Part shown: positions 35,917 to 48,860 of the stretch, piece after piece
How the letters are laid out: each line of letters begins with the position of its first letter
How positions within the stretch are numbered: position 1 is the first letter of the stretch
Source of the DNA: Rostratula benghalensis
Taxonomy: Eukaryota > Chordata > Aves > Charadriiformes > Rostratulidae
DNA length: 64,000 nucleotides
Reading direction: 5' to 3'
NCBI GenBank assembly: GCA_013399305.1
Contig: VXAI01000136.1
Span: forward strand, 1,842,938-1,906,937
Made by a program: the position numbers and the translations under genes
The notes under the pieces: generated by a model
Told to the model about the DNA's origin: nothing
Database searches by the model: none
The model's input: the letters and a program-made list of their open reading frames with translations, nothing else

Positions 35917-37825
35917 GAAAGAAATGGGCTGAGAAATTTGTTTAATCCTTACATCTCCTCCCACCAAGCTGAAGGACAAGTTACTGCTCCGAAGTTTTTA
36001 TTAGCACTTCTAAATTGCTAGCAGGCTGCAAGCAGTGAGGGAGTCAGTGCTTTGCAGCCCTGACCTGGGTTCTGCTGTGATCTGAGCCTGGTTTGTCATC
36101 TCCTGCAGGGAGCTCATTGCCTCCCTGGAGCAGTCCGGAGATGTGCCTGGGTATTTTTAGAGCGTCTCTGGTGACAGTCATTCAGTATTCCTAAGGACTG
36201 GGGGAAAAAAAGACAAACAGACTGTCTTTGTAGTTAGAACAGGCTGGGGCCATGAGGCTCCTCACAAAGAAATGCTTTTCCCCTCCCTCTGTGACGAAAG
36301 ACAACCACGAGTTCTCCTGTGTCTTCCCCTCATTCCAAACCTCAGCTGCCCCTCCAGGGTCTCTGCAAGGCCACCGCGGGCAGAGCTCAAGTGAATGAGG
36401 ACAAGGGCAGACATTCCTCTCCATCAGCTTGCTCAAATCAGCCCATTACTTGCCTACAGTCATTCTTGCCCTGTGTCAAAGCAGTGATTTGGGAAAATGG
36501 TCATCTCCTAGCGGCCCCTCCTCTCATACACATGTCAAAACCTAACCTTTGGTGATGCTGCAGGGGCAGGGAGTGTTAATCTGAAGGACTCCCGGGCTGG
36601 ACAAGGTGGCACCTGTATGTCTGCACTCAGAGTCACTTTGGCAGACTCTGGCCAAGGCACAGCAGCAGCTGCTGTTGCCAAAAGGGAGCTGGGTGCTCTT
36701 TAGCCCCTGCCTGTCCTTGGGAAAGTCATTCCCGGTGAGAAGCAGAAATAATGCGCCATCCGAAGAAGCTTGTTCAGCCAGTTCTCTATCAGGAACAAGG
36801 AGGTATTCATCAGAATCCCAAACTGAAAGTTCAAAACCAGCAAGGTTTTCATACATCACATGCAATTAAGCTGTTTGCCCTGTAATACAGTAAGGTCTGG
36901 GACTCAGCAAGATGGTAAAGTGCACAAGCAATTGCCTGGTACAGTCTTGATGTCCAAGTTGCCCTTGACTGACTAAAGAGACGGGATTTGGAAGAGCTGA
37001 TTAACTTCTGTGTAAGGATTTGAATCTATTTTGTTATCAGAGACCAGGGTGACAGCTGGTGGAGCACAGGGATGTTCAGGCGACCACTTCAGAGCCAAAC
37101 CTGCCTCTGGAATACCCAGAATGGACCCTTTCAGAAGTAGCTTGCGTTTTATGCAACCTGGTTTATGACAGATGGACTGGAAGGATTGAACCACACCTGC
37201 CAGTTTCTGGTAGGGTTTGTCAAACACTGTGTAAGCCTTGCACTAAACATCAGGTGGACAAATGCTATGGATCTGTGGTACCATACCATCCTCATGGGAT
37301 GTAATGTGGGCTGGGACAGCGGCTGGGTGACATCGTTTCAGCCTTGAGTATGGTGCAGGCCTACGGGTTGCTGCATGGCCACTTTCCTCCAGCGATGTTG
37401 CGTGAGATGGCACAGCAGTGGCAAGGTTTAAACAACGACCAGCAGGGTCTGACCCCTGCACTCAACTCACAGGAGCTGCCACATCACTTTGCCCGGGCCC
37501 AGATTTGGAAATTACCAGCCCCTTTCCACCTCCAACACCCATCAGCTTATTGTGGCATGTAGCCTGCCCTCCCAGTGGGGAGAAGAGAAAAAATGGAACT
37601 GGAAAGGGTATATGAAGGTCATCTCCCCAGGGCTCTTTTTCCATGGCAGTCAGTCCCCACCACATCACTGGGCCTCTTCTCCTGCATTTCTGCCTGCTCC
37701 AAGCATTTGCATCCATTAGTGCTTCCTTTAGCAAATGCTTCTTTAACCTGGAGCCCAACACTTGGTGACTTTGCATGAGGACATCTTAACTATTCCCTGC
37801 TGTCACTCCATTGAATGTTTCTAAA
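35917..37825. other. unrecognised non-coding sequence
   Basis: No repeat family or gene recognised. Many short frames on both strands (36191-37778) reflect a slightly higher GC content. None shows a domain or convincing start. Confidence 0.5.
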
Positions 37826-38149
37826 TCTGGAAAGGGTGAGTGTCAGGAGGATGGAGCCAGGCTCTTCTCAGGGACAGGCAATGACAGGACAAGGGGCAAT
37901 GGGTGCAAGCTGGAACACAGGAGGTTCCACTGAAATAGGAGGAAAAACTTCTTCATGCTGAGGGTGAGGGAGCACTGGCAGGGGCTGCCCAGAGAGGTGG
38001 TGGGGTCTCCTTCTCTGGAGACATTCAAACCCCTCCTGGACACCTTCCTGTGGGACCTGCTCTGGGTGTTCCTGCTCTGGCAGGGGGATTGGACTGGAAG
38101 AGCTTTCAAGGTCCCTTCCAATCCCTGAGAGTCTGTGATTCTGTGATTC
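37826..38149 (+). mobile_element. CR1 LINE 3' fragment (different subfamily)
   Basis: It reads 'tgtcaggaggatggagccag', 'gctcttctcag', 'gacaggacaaggggcaatgg', 'ggagcactggcaggggctgc', 'ccagagaggtggtggggtct', and ends in 'gtctgtgattctgtgattcc'. These blocks belong to the CR1 type with the short 'gatgGGGCCAGGCTCTTCTC' region, distinct from the 9.5- and 23-kb copies. Minus-strand frames at 37843-38208 are antisense CR1. Confidence 0.94.
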
Positions 38150-38225
38150 CATCCCTTTGCCATGGCTTTACAGGGCATAGCCTTAAGCCAATCACTCAGT
38201 TTTTTCACTAATTTTTTTGGCTGGA

Positions 38226-38252
38226 GGGCAGGGCAGGGCAGGGCAAGCAGGG
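38226..38252 (+). repeat. (GGGCA)n tandem repeat, G-quadruplex motif
   Basis: Four GGG runs (38226, 38231, 38236, 38241) are separated by exactly two bases (CA), and a fifth run follows at 38250-38252. This meets the strict G3-N1-7 quadruplex rule on the plus strand with very short loops, which favours stability. It lies 77 bp downstream of the CR1 terminus. Confidence 0.92.
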
Positions 38253-38985
38253 TAGCTTTCGCTTGTCAGGGATATAACACAGTCCATGTCAGACAGTCCA
38301 GGAAGAAAGAAAAAAACTGTTTTCATAGCTGAAGGCTCTCAGTACTATCTCCTTATCTAGGAAATGCTGAATTTCACTCCAAAAGCTCTCATTTCTCAGT
38401 GCACTATACTGCCCAGATACAGATCCCATAAAAAAGGCCATGACCTTACTTTTGAAGGGGAAAGCGAATATTTTAGCTCCTTTCCCAACCATGCAGTGCA
38501 TGCACATGCATTTGGGGTGGTGTTGTGTAATAGCCCTACATTTATAAAAGACTTTCTTGGACTAGGGCTGCTGTCCTAATGGCATTGCCTTCGCACAAAA
38601 ACAACAGGGAGAACATCCTGCAACACCATTTTTTATTTATAGCAGCCGCCAAGAGCTTTCTGACTGCCTGTTCTGCCTGAGGGCAGTCCATGCCCAACAG
38701 ATCATGGCCAAGCTACTCCAGAACACCTATTTATTAGTTTCCTGAGACTCAGGAACAGGTAATCTTTAACAAGTCTGCTATGACTCAACACAAACAGGCA
38801 CTGAAGATCTCATTTCACCAGTTGTTCCATAGAGCAAAGTGCAAGATGAAACTTCTGCAGAAGTGCCTTGTTCTTCAGCTATTGCCTAACCTCGTAGCTC
38901 TACTGAAATTAAAATTTAATACCCTTTTCAGGAGTTTTACAGTCCAATGTCAGTTAAGACTCCTCAAATTATAATGCTAATAAGT
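38253..38985. other. unrecognised non-coding sequence
   Basis: No gene or repeat recognised. Confidence 0.5.
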
Positions 38986-39118
38986 TTAATTCCTGGCTCT
39001 GCCACTGACTTGCTTGCCAAAGAAACTCACTTCACTTTTGTTTTGTTGTCCCCATCTGAGAATAGATTTACTCATGTTAAGAACTCTTCATTTGCAAAGT
39101 GCTTTCAAGCTTGGGGAT
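38986..39118 (+). mobile_element. MIR SINE
   Basis: 'ttaattcctggctctgccac' opens the MIR core, followed by 'tgacttgctt', 'aactcacttcac', 'gttgtccccatctgagaata', and a tail 'gcaaagtgctttcaagc', all in the sense order of MIR. Diverged but with good synteny of blocks. Confidence 0.78.
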
Positions 39119-41582
39119 AATTCACCATACAAGATTTAGGCACTGTAGTTATAACCTTGGTCTACCTTGAAAGCAAGGATTATATTAAGCCGAAGATCTG
39201 TTTTGAAGACATTATTGAAATGGGTCAAAATAGCAAAATTTTTGCAAGGAGGCTACCAGGTACTCTTGCATCTCATAATTTCTGTCTTGTGTATGTAGAG
39301 GGAAGTGAAATCAACACACGAGAGAGGCTGGAATGGAACAGGGAACGTGTTTCACTGGGCCTGATCACATCTGCTCCTTTTGAGCTCGGTGGTGCTGCTT
39401 GCCAGAAAACTTCCATTCACCACCGCCAATTCAGACCTTCTTTGGCATTTGAAGTAAATAGCAAAACAAAAGTAAGATAGTGTTTAATAAATGGCTCACT
39501 CACAAGCCTGAGCCTATTTTTCTTTATTTAAAGAAATACCGACTTATTCTATTATTTTTTTTTAATGGTTTCCTTCCTTTCTGTCTGTTGTTCCCCGTTG
39601 CTGGTTTACAGCAAGAGAATAATCATTGGGCCAGTTGAAAGCTGATATTTGAGAACCTTTTAAATGTCTATATCTTGATGATAAATAGTAACAGTAGAAT
39701 GATCTTTCTTTGTGTTCCATATTACACTTGAAAGAGCTTCCTGGGAACACTGTATGAGGGAGACCACACTTACATCCAAGGAAAATATAAGCCAGAATTT
39801 TCTATGAGTCTCTTTAGCAGTGTAGCACTTGAGTTTGTAAATAGGAAAGTAGTTGTTTATAGAAGGAACTAGGGGGAAGCAAAGCTTGGTGAAGATGACA
39901 TGTCTGCTGATAAGGTTAGAGAAGAGGAGCTTCATCAGCTCACTTAGACCAGGTGGCAATTATTGAAGAGGCAATAACAAGGCAATAAACATTGAAAACA
40001 GACTTCCAGAGCCTCACATACTGAACAGGAGGCTCACAACTGGGTTTTGCCACATGTTACCATACAGGTCCCAGGTTCATCATTGCTTGTGAAGGGGACC
40101 ATGGGCTGTTGCCCTACAGTGTGGAAGAGGAGCACTGGCCTGTACCACCGCTGCTTACGTGCCATGACAAAGCTGTGTGTAAAGAAGCCCTGGCTGTGAA
40201 GTCCTGGCAACGAGCAAACCTATTCGTGTGGGGAACTCCTCATTACACAGACCTTGTGTGTGAAGCTAAACTCAGAGAAGTCCAGCATGGACAGGAATTA
40301 ACTCATAATTTAGGGCCTTGCAGAAACAGAATAACTGGAATTCAACTGTCTTTTTAATGTGTTTTTTGGAAAAAAGGTAACAACTACTGTGTGGGTGTGG
40401 GTATGCCAGAAGTGTGATTTGCATTGTTAAGTGTAGGTTCAAGGCATAAAGCAAATTAGGTAATTTGCAGCAATGAGTAAGATAAGGGAGAGCTGACAGT
40501 CTTTGTGCTCTGGTGGCTCTTGTGGCTGCTTCATGGGTGGTTTTTTACCAGCTGTATACAAGCACTGTATTGCTCTTCAGACAGTATAAATAAAAACCAG
40601 ACAACATAACAACAGATATCCTAGTGAGAAGGGTCAAAGACCCTGGCTGAAGAAGACCATGAAGGCTGGCTGAAGATACAACACTAGAAGGAAGCCCGGG
40701 CCAAGCATCATGTAATCCAGCATATTGTCCAGCTCCCATGACCCAGAGCATAAGGTCTGCTGCACTTAGAGAGAAGATACTTGTGAGGTCTGATAAATGA
40801 GCTATGGCTGTGTATAAAACATTGATCATTTTCTTCAGCTATGCTGTGTTTTGAAGCTTTTGGGGTTTTATTTTGTCAGAGCTGAGTGAATCAACTCTGC
40901 ATTACGGAGGGGACAAGTAGATGCTGTTTTACACCACTGTCCCACAGCCTGGGTGGGCTTTCAATCTGACCTGTGCGAGAGTTCTGAGGAGACTTAGAAT
41001 ATATTACCCATAAAAGTTGACTGTGGCTTGGAGAAAGGAACAAGGGTGTCTCTAAAGACCAACACTAGAAATGTCCCAACTCTTTCACCATTCTTTCCCA
41101 CTAAGAGTCTTTAATGAAGACATCATGGTGGAGTGTCTGTTCCCCGTTCAGCCAACAAGCCTCGCAACTCACTTAAATTCCAGTCTTCTGGGACTAATGA
41201 AAACATTGTTTGACCTTTTGTGCAGTGATTGTGTGTGGGAAAAGATGAATACAATATGAAAACTGTAAGTTACTCCACCCCACCTCAAAAAGACACTACC
41301 TATGTGAGACATTGGCACACAAGCCACTTAGATATGCTGTTCCCTCTCAGACCTCTGTTACAGCTATCAGTCATGTGTCAATAATGATCAAAGAATTAAA
41401 GTGTTCAGCAAAACTTCTTCTGACCCTTCTCTCCTTCTCCAGTAATAATAATCTGACTCAGAACACTAGCAAGCTAGCCACTCATTTTAGTGGATATCCC
41501 TCCTGACAGTGATGTCTATTGAAACAGACTAGGGAAAAAAATTCTTCACAATGTTAATATTACCACTTATATAAGCACCACT
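39119..41582. other. unrecognised sequence, one possible LTR-like stretch
   Basis: No gene recognised. At 40540-40830 there are TATA-like boxes and a segment sharing a short diverged block with 50360-50410; this may be an old LTR but cannot be named. Confidence 0.45.
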
Positions 41583-41665
41583 AGCCAAAATTTCCAGAGC
41601 ACTTTGTGGACACGAATTAATTAATCTGAATCATGGAAGAAGTGAGGCAGCTTTGACTACTGTCC
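41583..41665 (-). mobile_element. possible MIR SINE relic (antisense)
   Basis: 'ccagagcactttgtggacac' followed by 'gaattaattaatctgaatc' and 'gaagtgaggcag' resembles the antisense MIR 3' half (AAGCGCTTTACA, then ATTTAATCCTCA, then GAAACTGAGGCA). Confidence 0.5.
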
Positions 41666-42034
41666 CTTTAGGTTTAAAGCAAGAGCATACAAGTGGTTTT
41701 GCATAAATTTATTTCTGGGTCAAACCTTGCCTTCTTTGCCAGCATTAGTATTCATTAGAGAAAAAAAAATATATGCAGAAATGGAATAGAGTGGATTAAA
41801 AGTTGCTTTCAAAAATTGCCTTGAAACAAAGTCTTACAAGGAAAGAACTATTAAAAGTGCAATAATACCTCCAGAGTTAATGAAATAGAAATCACATTTT
41901 AACAAGTTTAGGTCAAGAGCACTCAGTCATGAAGGTTTTTCATTGATGCTGTGCTAGAATGGAAAGTCATTATAAAAATCTAGATGTGTTGTATGTCACA
42001 ACAGATGAAAATTTAAAACCAGAGATAAACTTCA
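41666..42034. other. unrecognised non-coding sequence
   Basis: AT-rich with an A9 run near 41761. Nothing else recognised. Confidence 0.5.
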
Positions 42035-42110
42035 GAGTAAGGAGATCCACACTATATTCTAGACTGTCATCTGACAAATTACTTAAAACCTTCGTATCTC
42101 TATATACCTT
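42035..42110 (+). mobile_element. possible MIR SINE relic
   Basis: 'ctagactgtcatctgacaaa' followed by 'ttacttaaaaccttcgtatc' loosely follows the MIR region CTGTGTGACCTTGGGCAAATTACTTAACCTCT. Too short for certainty. Confidence 0.38.
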
Positions 42111-43069
42111 CTTATGACCCCTCCATCACAAGGCCTTAGATGTTGTCAGCAAGGCTGAATGATGGTGTTTAAAAGGGTCTTTGACCCTCAGAAGAGCCTG
42201 AGAACTGCACCTGCAATACTGAACTCAAGACATCCCTACAGCATTTGTATTTTGCTTTTAGCATTGACATGCACTTGAAAAGTTTTTACAAGCCTACTTT
42301 AACCTTTCTCTAAAATGAGGTCTGGATAGTCAAGGCATGTAGAGTATCAGGAACTCAAGTGTTAGGTGTGGGAGCTGGGCAAAGTTGGGTAACAGAGAAC
42401 ACTGCTCTAAGGAAAGACTGGGCATTTTATTTCATTATCCAAAGTTCACTAGCTTCTGAATCACTACCATGTTTCTACACTGACATCACATGAGGCTCCT
42501 TTAGCACACTTGCTGATTGCCAGCTCATGGCCACAAGGCTGCTGTTTCCATCCTCTCTTCTGTACTGCACTACCCCATTTCCTTCATTCTTTCAAGGCTT
42601 ACTGCAAATTATCACTTGGATTTGTACTCCCTGTTCTCTTAAACATTCCATTTTACTTCTTCCAGCACCCCTTTTTTTTTCAGTCCCAACCAAACAGCTT
42701 CAATGAGATGTTTACAGAGACAGGACAAGTTGTACCGTGCAAGCCATATTTGAAAAGTTTCAAGAAATGGGGCTCTGTATTTCTTATCGCTCCGAGCCAG
42801 AGTCAGTTCCTTCCTGATGTTGCACCACAGCCCCTCCACCCCCTTTCCTGCTTCAGCACATCCTGACAATGTTTGACATGCCTGCAGGCAGCATGGATGG
42901 GTAAATTCACCTCTTCTCTTCATCAGGACCAGAAGGAATGACAATAGGCCACGCTTCCCAAAGGATGGGTATTTATATTTAGATTGTCCAGGAAAAATTT
43001 GTGTCCTGCCATGCACAGAAATGGTCAGTGAAGAAGATTCCACAAAATCTGCACACTGTCTGTGCTTTG
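42111..43069. other. unrecognised non-coding sequence
   Basis: No gene recognised. Overlapping frames at 42510-42866 (+) and 42639-43043 (-) have no domain. Confidence 0.5.
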
Positions 43070-44710
43070 CTTATTTAATATTTTGACATATTTTCCTAAT
43101 ATTTAATTTACCTGTTCCTAGTTGGTTAAATTGGTCCATGTGAACTGGTTTCTTCCTGTTCTACCACAAGCACAAATGATTAAATTCTCATAGGCCTCAT
43201 CACACCATTTTCACACTGAGTGACTGTGACTTAACCTTCTCTTTTCTAGATTAATAAACTCACTTTTTCAGCCTTTTCAAATGTAATTTGTTTCTGTGGA
43301 TTTAATTTTAATACTCTTTTCATATTCTCTATCATCTTTTTTAAGTTATTCTGGAACTTCTACCTCTTCAGTCTGACATCTAAAATCTTACTCAATACCT
43401 CTCAGAACAATTTTTTTTCAACCTTGCAACACCACCTTACTTTACCATGGGTTCAGTTTGTGATCAGCTATATTCACCACGCTGGTTTTGGCAGTTGCTA
43501 TACTAACACAAGCATTACCCACTTTGTTCATTTTTCTTCCCTGGGTAAAGCACCTAGCTCCTGACTTTCACTGAATTTCATCTGACTGGTTTCCCACATC
43601 CTCTCCGACTCATCAAGACTATTTTCAAGGCTGATCTTCTACCAAGACCTTATAGCTCACTTCCCTCCAGGGGTCTCCCCAGCGGTCATGAGCAAATTGT
43701 CTCTTCAGCATCAAAACCACTCACAAAAATAATGACTAGGTCAGGAGCCCAGACTGAGACCCACTGACCCCATCTTTCACTGTGAAAATCCACTCTTTCT
43801 CCACGGCTCCTCAATCCACTGACACATTTAGACCCTGGTCTCTAATCTAGGACCCTCTTAATAGACAATCAAGAGGTGGAAATGAGAATAGACTTACACA
43901 ACCCATTGTTGGTTCTGCCCGACTCCTGTTAGAGTGACCATTGGCTGCCAGGGCTCTGAACTGTATTTTCCTAGTTTATGTGCTACTGGCAATCGGGAGA
44001 CCATCAGCAGGATCACTAAAGGTGGATCTGTAACTTGCTAAAGAGATCTCATTTTTTGTATCCACGCAATTTTCCGATTCTCTTTCAAAAAAGGAAATTA
44101 AAGTAGTTAGGCCCAACTTGATATTGCTACACTGACGCTCATTGCCTTTTAGGCATCTTTTACTATTCTACAAACCTGCAGAAATTGGTTATTTAACAAT
44201 CTTTTCTGGTACCTAGCTGGGTAACAAAGTTAAACCAGCTGATCTTGAAATCCCTGATATGATGTATGCTTTCCTCCAGTCCCCTGGGACTGCACAATGC
44301 CCTTGCTGATTTCTGGGAGACAATCACCAACAATTCAGAGCTTAAATCCCCTCAATTTTATCAGGCCCTGCTGAGCTGAACACATCTATTTTATATAAAT
44401 AACCATTGACTTCTGGTTCACTCCCTGATCTCATTTGCATTTCAATCTCTTTGTTAAAATTAATTTTGTCATGTATCTAGGCATAAGTAATCTTTTTTGG
44501 GGAGAGAAGTAAAGCGAAAATGGCAATTATTTTCAGCCTTCTCTGCAATAACCTCTTTTTTTTGGTTCTTCCATTAAAGAGTGGGCCACTATGCGCTCCC
44601 TTTTCCTTCTTTATATTTCTAATATATTCTTATATTTCTAATATATTCACAGAACATCTTGTCATCTTGGTGATTTTAAATGTTGGATTAGAAGTTAGAC
44701 CTTGTGTTCA
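43070..44710 (-). mobile_element. large ancient CR1 LINE copy (antisense)
   Basis: About 1.6 kb keeps the block order of antisense CR1, from the 3' side to the middle of the element. It runs through 'ctgaatttcatctgactggt', then 'catcaagactattttcaagg', 'atcaaaaccactcacaaaaa', 'aataatgactaggtcaggag', 'ctttcctccagtcccctggg', 'tttatcaggccctgctgagc' and finally 'tctaatatattcacagaaca'. The series (a first-residue block, the 'remains open' block, the 'fraction of the split' blocks and the 'subject to approval' order) is too regular for chance. All frames are broken by stops, so the reverse transcriptase cannot be made. Confidence 0.75.
44611..44648. repeat. perfect 19-bp tandem duplication
   Basis: The unit ttatatttctaatatattc at 44611-44629 is repeated exactly at 44630-44648, inside the old CR1. 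With no differences between copies while the surrounding CR1 is heavily diverged, the duplication is much younger than the insertion. Confidence 0.97.
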
Positions 44711-47700
44711 TGCTTTACTTTGGGGATAATTTAAAGAGGAACAGTGAAAGAGTCAAAGGAGAAATCCAGTGAGAAATTGAAGTAAAAAGAAAGGACAGGG
44801 CAAGAAAGGAAAGGAAGGAAGAGATGGAACGGAGCGTCAAATGCAATAACATCTCTGTAACTGACAGTCAAATTTTTTTCACATTCAGTTTAAAGATTTC
44901 TTCTGTGTGTGAAGATATAAAAATATTAATCTGGGAAACCATACTGATGTTTTGGAATTGTTTTAATTTCTGGGGACACATGAAGGGGGAGAGGTGATCC
45001 GTGAATCTGAGTCACTCTGTCATCGTAAAAGTTGGTTGCTAGACTTTCCCAAAGGACCACGAGTCACCCAGTCCATTTTCAGCTCTCCCAGCTGAGGCAG
45101 TGGTAAAGGTCACTTTTCCAATACACTTGATGTCAGCAGTGCCCCCTTGATACCTGGTACATTTAATTAAGCCAGTCTCTTTCAGAAGTCCACCTAGAAA
45201 GAAACAGCGAATAGAATTGGGTTATTGTCTCATCCAGTCCCAAAGTCTTTCAGGGTACCTTAGCAAAATCCTCACTGGCTTTGCAGGTGCCAGGATTTTA
45301 CCATGTTCTCTTCCAAAGGAAAGAAGGAGACAGATTATCTGCTGATGCCTCCAAAGACAGAGTAGGAGCAGGTCCATCACACATGCAGAGTGCAGAAGAG
45401 CCTTCTGCCATCTCAGGGGTAACATTAATACAAGGACTCTTTGTCATTTCTCCTCTACAGGAATTTGTTGTTACTCAGTGCCATAGGACTGCAGGGCAGG
45501 TGTCATTTTAAAGATGCTGAACTACAGTGATGTGTTGGTTTTTTGACTGCTGTCACTTTGCTCAACACTGGATACTGCAAAGAGCTGATGTGCTGGTAGT
45601 AACTGCAAAGTTGTCAGCCGTGCAGAACAAATGAGTGACCTGGCAGAGAGCTGTCCCTCCACCCGCCTTCTTAATGACATCCTGCCTTTTGTGAGTGTGT
45701 GCACAGGTAAAAGATACCTGGCTGGGGGGCTGTGGAAACCTGGGGGCACTCAGCATGCAGGGTTTGCAGTGCTCTGCTCGGACAGCATTAGATGCTTTGA
45801 TCTGATGGGACGTTTCAGATTTATAGAAGGGTATTGAATTTTAACTACCTGGGAGAAGCCTGGCAGCCCATGATTTCCACACAGCAGATGCATGGAAAAT
45901 GTGGATCACGTTTAGAGTAAAACTGACAAAAATTTGGTAGCTATTATATGGAGCTCGGAAGACTTCCCTTCTTCACTAATCAATGCTCTTTTATATCATC
46001 CCTCTCCTAAGGTGCTTTCCTGATTTAGAGCTATGACACTGAGCCCAAGGATGTTTCAGGTCCAAAGCAAGAGGAACAGACCCAGGTCGAGGAGGATTTT
46101 AACAGGAGTTACCAGGGAGGAAGTGGGAGGGAGGGAGGTATAGGTTAACGGGCTCTGTTCAAGCAATACCTTATCCTATAGATTTGTCCCCAAAAGGCAG
46201 TGGGGTTTTGTAACAGTTTCTTTTCTTCACTAATCAAGATTATTAACAACTGCTGAGACAAGGTACTTTTTAATGCTCTGGCAGAATAACTAAGCACTAG
46301 CATAACTAACTCAAGGCCAGAACCCCATCATGGCAGATGTTTAAATCAGGAAGAAAATAATGCTCCAGCTCTCCCCAGAAGTATACATTTGAGACAGGAT
46401 TCCATGAGTGACATCTTATGGCATCTGGTAGAGAGAAGATGGGATTATTTTATCACAGTGTTCCTCTTCAGTCTTAGTAGTTTCTCTTTCTGATTTCAAT
46501 TGTATTCCAGGAAAGCATCTCTATTTCAGGGCAGTTAACCATATGCTTACTCTGTAAAATAACTCTTTTTTAAATCCTCTAAACTCCAGAGTGACATGAG
46601 TACATGCAAAAAAGTTCATCTGAATTTGGTTTTTGTGAAAGGCAGGATTCACCATGCCAGTGAACCAGATCTTAATGTCTTTTTTTTTTTTTCCTGCATC
46701 ATCATTAAACACAGTGTGATCACTAAGAGCAGCCTGAGTTTGCACTTGTAGCTTTGGCTCGGGTCTGCTCAGTCCAGATCCTGTGGGTTCTGGAAAGCCA
46801 AGGGTATGTTAGGATCCTTACATAACCTCCGCAGCTTTGATGTGGTTTAGTTTGTTTATAACAGCTTGCTCTTGCGAATAAAAATTCCTGCTTCAAAGAG
46901 CTCATACTCAGCTTCGAGTTCTTGGCCCTACTCTGCTCACCCTCCAGAAAAACAGACTGTTTATCAGTGTACTTTTCTACTAGTTGTGGTGACAGCAGGC
47001 ACCATGACAATACCTAGTCCTCCAGTTTGATTCACTGCAGGTTGGTCAATGCTCAGGACAGCACCACCAAACAGGAAATTGATTTACTGGATTGTCAGCA
47101 TTTTCTGACATAAGTTTGATGTTCAGCCCAAGCCTTTTGTCCTCAGCTGTGTATTTTTAGAGCCAATGCCACTGGCATTGGTAAAATATTTACAGATTAA
47201 TTTTTTGACTTTTGTTGGCATCCAAATGCTCTAGGTGGCAATTAAACCTCAAAATAGAGCAGTGACAAGTTTGGAGTTGTGAAGAAAGTTTCTTTGCTTA
47301 GGACAATATTTTCACTTCCATCTATTAACTGAATTTCTATTGACATATACATGAAGCTTGCCCACAGGCTCTGAAGAGAGCAAACCATTTGTGCCAGTAT
47401 TGCATCAAGATTTTCAAAGCATTGTGTTTCACCAACATGATCTGATTTTCTGTCCTAAAAGAAAAGCACTGAGTGCTTAGAAAAGAGGAGGCTGAAGAAA
47501 GAAATTCAAAGGAATTTTACAGCCCTTGGGCTTGTGGTTATGCAGAAAGCATCTCAGGGTCAGAAGGCATCAGAAATGAATAAAGCCTGTGTTACTGGAT
47601 TAGACTGGAGTTTTACATCACTAACATATCAGAACTGGCATTCACCTACACTATGGTCCTTTGAAGCTCTGGGTGGTGTGGAAAACCACATGTGGAGCTC

Positions 47701-47734
47701 TTCGTGGAGCAATTAGCTCATCATTTCATCTTTT
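44711..47734. other. unrecognised non-coding sequence
   Basis: Three kilobases without a recognisable gene. It has G/A-rich short tracts near 44790-44822 and 46120-46140 and a T13 run at 46680-46692. Short frames on both strands lack features. Confidence 0.5.
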
Positions 47735-48060
47735 CAAAGATGTGCTTTAATCTACCTCATCTTTTCTTCCTAGGTCAGTAATTTCAGGCCCCTAATCATT
47801 TTTATTGCTCCCCTGAATGCCTTCTAATTTCCAGTGGTTAGAACTTAATGCAATATGCCCAGTGCAGTTACAGCAAAGCCTCTAAAAGCTACAAAGAGCT
47901 TCAATTACCTCTTTGGTCTTTAACTGCAATTCTGCTTTGCTTTATTTGCTGATAATATCAAACTGACAAATTATATGTCCCCTATCATCATAATGCCACT
48001 GCTCAAACTATTTTCCACACACTATGTGAGAGCAACTAGCATTTTGCTGACACTTCTTTT
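47735..48060 (-). mobile_element. ancient CR1 LINE fragment (antisense)
   Basis: 'cttttcttcctaggtcagta', 'cctaatcatttttattgctc', 'ccctgaatgccttctaattt' and 'aatatgcccagtgcagttac' match, in order, the antisense CR1 segment that reads ATCATTTTTGTTGCTCTTCTCTGGACCTTCTCC and then the GGTGCCCAGAACTGGACACAATACTCC region. Heavily diverged. Confidence 0.62.
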
Positions 48061-48737
48061 GTTACGTTTTGTTCTGTATTTCTAACCTTTTTCTCTGTGT
48101 CTTATTTTTCTGCATGCACAGAAGCTCTAGTCCATTTAAGAGCTGTGTTCAACTATTCCAGGCCACGTGAGCAACCACCTTGTTACAAAAATCAGTTCAT
48201 TTTAAGGAATTAAGGAAAAAATGCATCTGCCATCAAGGAACGAGCCAAATTTTGATACATCTCTGCCACAGCACACAGTTCACCTGAAGAAAAGGAGGAC
48301 ACAGGCATCAACACCTGTACTCCTTTTATAGTGAACAGAAAGAAATGGGTGCTTTTGAGGAGACTTCTGTCCTTCTGTCTATTTTGTCATGACATGCCCT
48401 AAAGATGCTTAATCTCTTCACTGACTGACAGGAACAGAGGTTGCCTCTCTGGTGGGCAGTGTTCTTCAGTGTTATGTGTCTAAAGCAGGGTGAGATGAAT
48501 CCCATTTTACCTCTCTCCAATTACAGCCCCATTCAGAGTCATGTCCAGGTCCAGTAGATGCCCCATTTCAGCTGTAGCAGCTACTCTGACATCTGAAACA
48601 GAGTGAGGTGATAAATGAGGCAGATGGGGACTCATTTCCCAGAATCTGCAGAGAGAGTAGGGAATTCTTACACCACCTAAGCAAGGCTCACAAAACAGGC
48701 TAATTGCCAGCATCTCTGGCCCACTTTCACATTTTTA
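48061..48737. other. unrecognised non-coding sequence
   Basis: Nothing recognised apart from short overlapping frames. Confidence 0.45.
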
Positions 48738-48860
48738 TTGCTTTGATTGTGAGAGCCTTTAAGACAGACTCCTGACTCCTACATTGCATATGTACAGAAT
48801 CTAGCACAATGCTTAAGCATCCCCTGGGTTTGACTTAAAAAATAATAGCAGAATAAAATG
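48738..48860 (+). mobile_element. old LINE/SINE 3' tail (L2/CR1-like)
   Basis: 'gattgtgagagcctttaaga' and then 'gtacagaatctagcacaatg' match the amniote repeat tail reading TGTGAGCTCTTTGGGGCAGGGAC...GTACAGCACCTAGCACAATGGGG. An A-rich, AATAA-type end follows. The parent family cannot be fixed from this alone. Confidence 0.52.
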
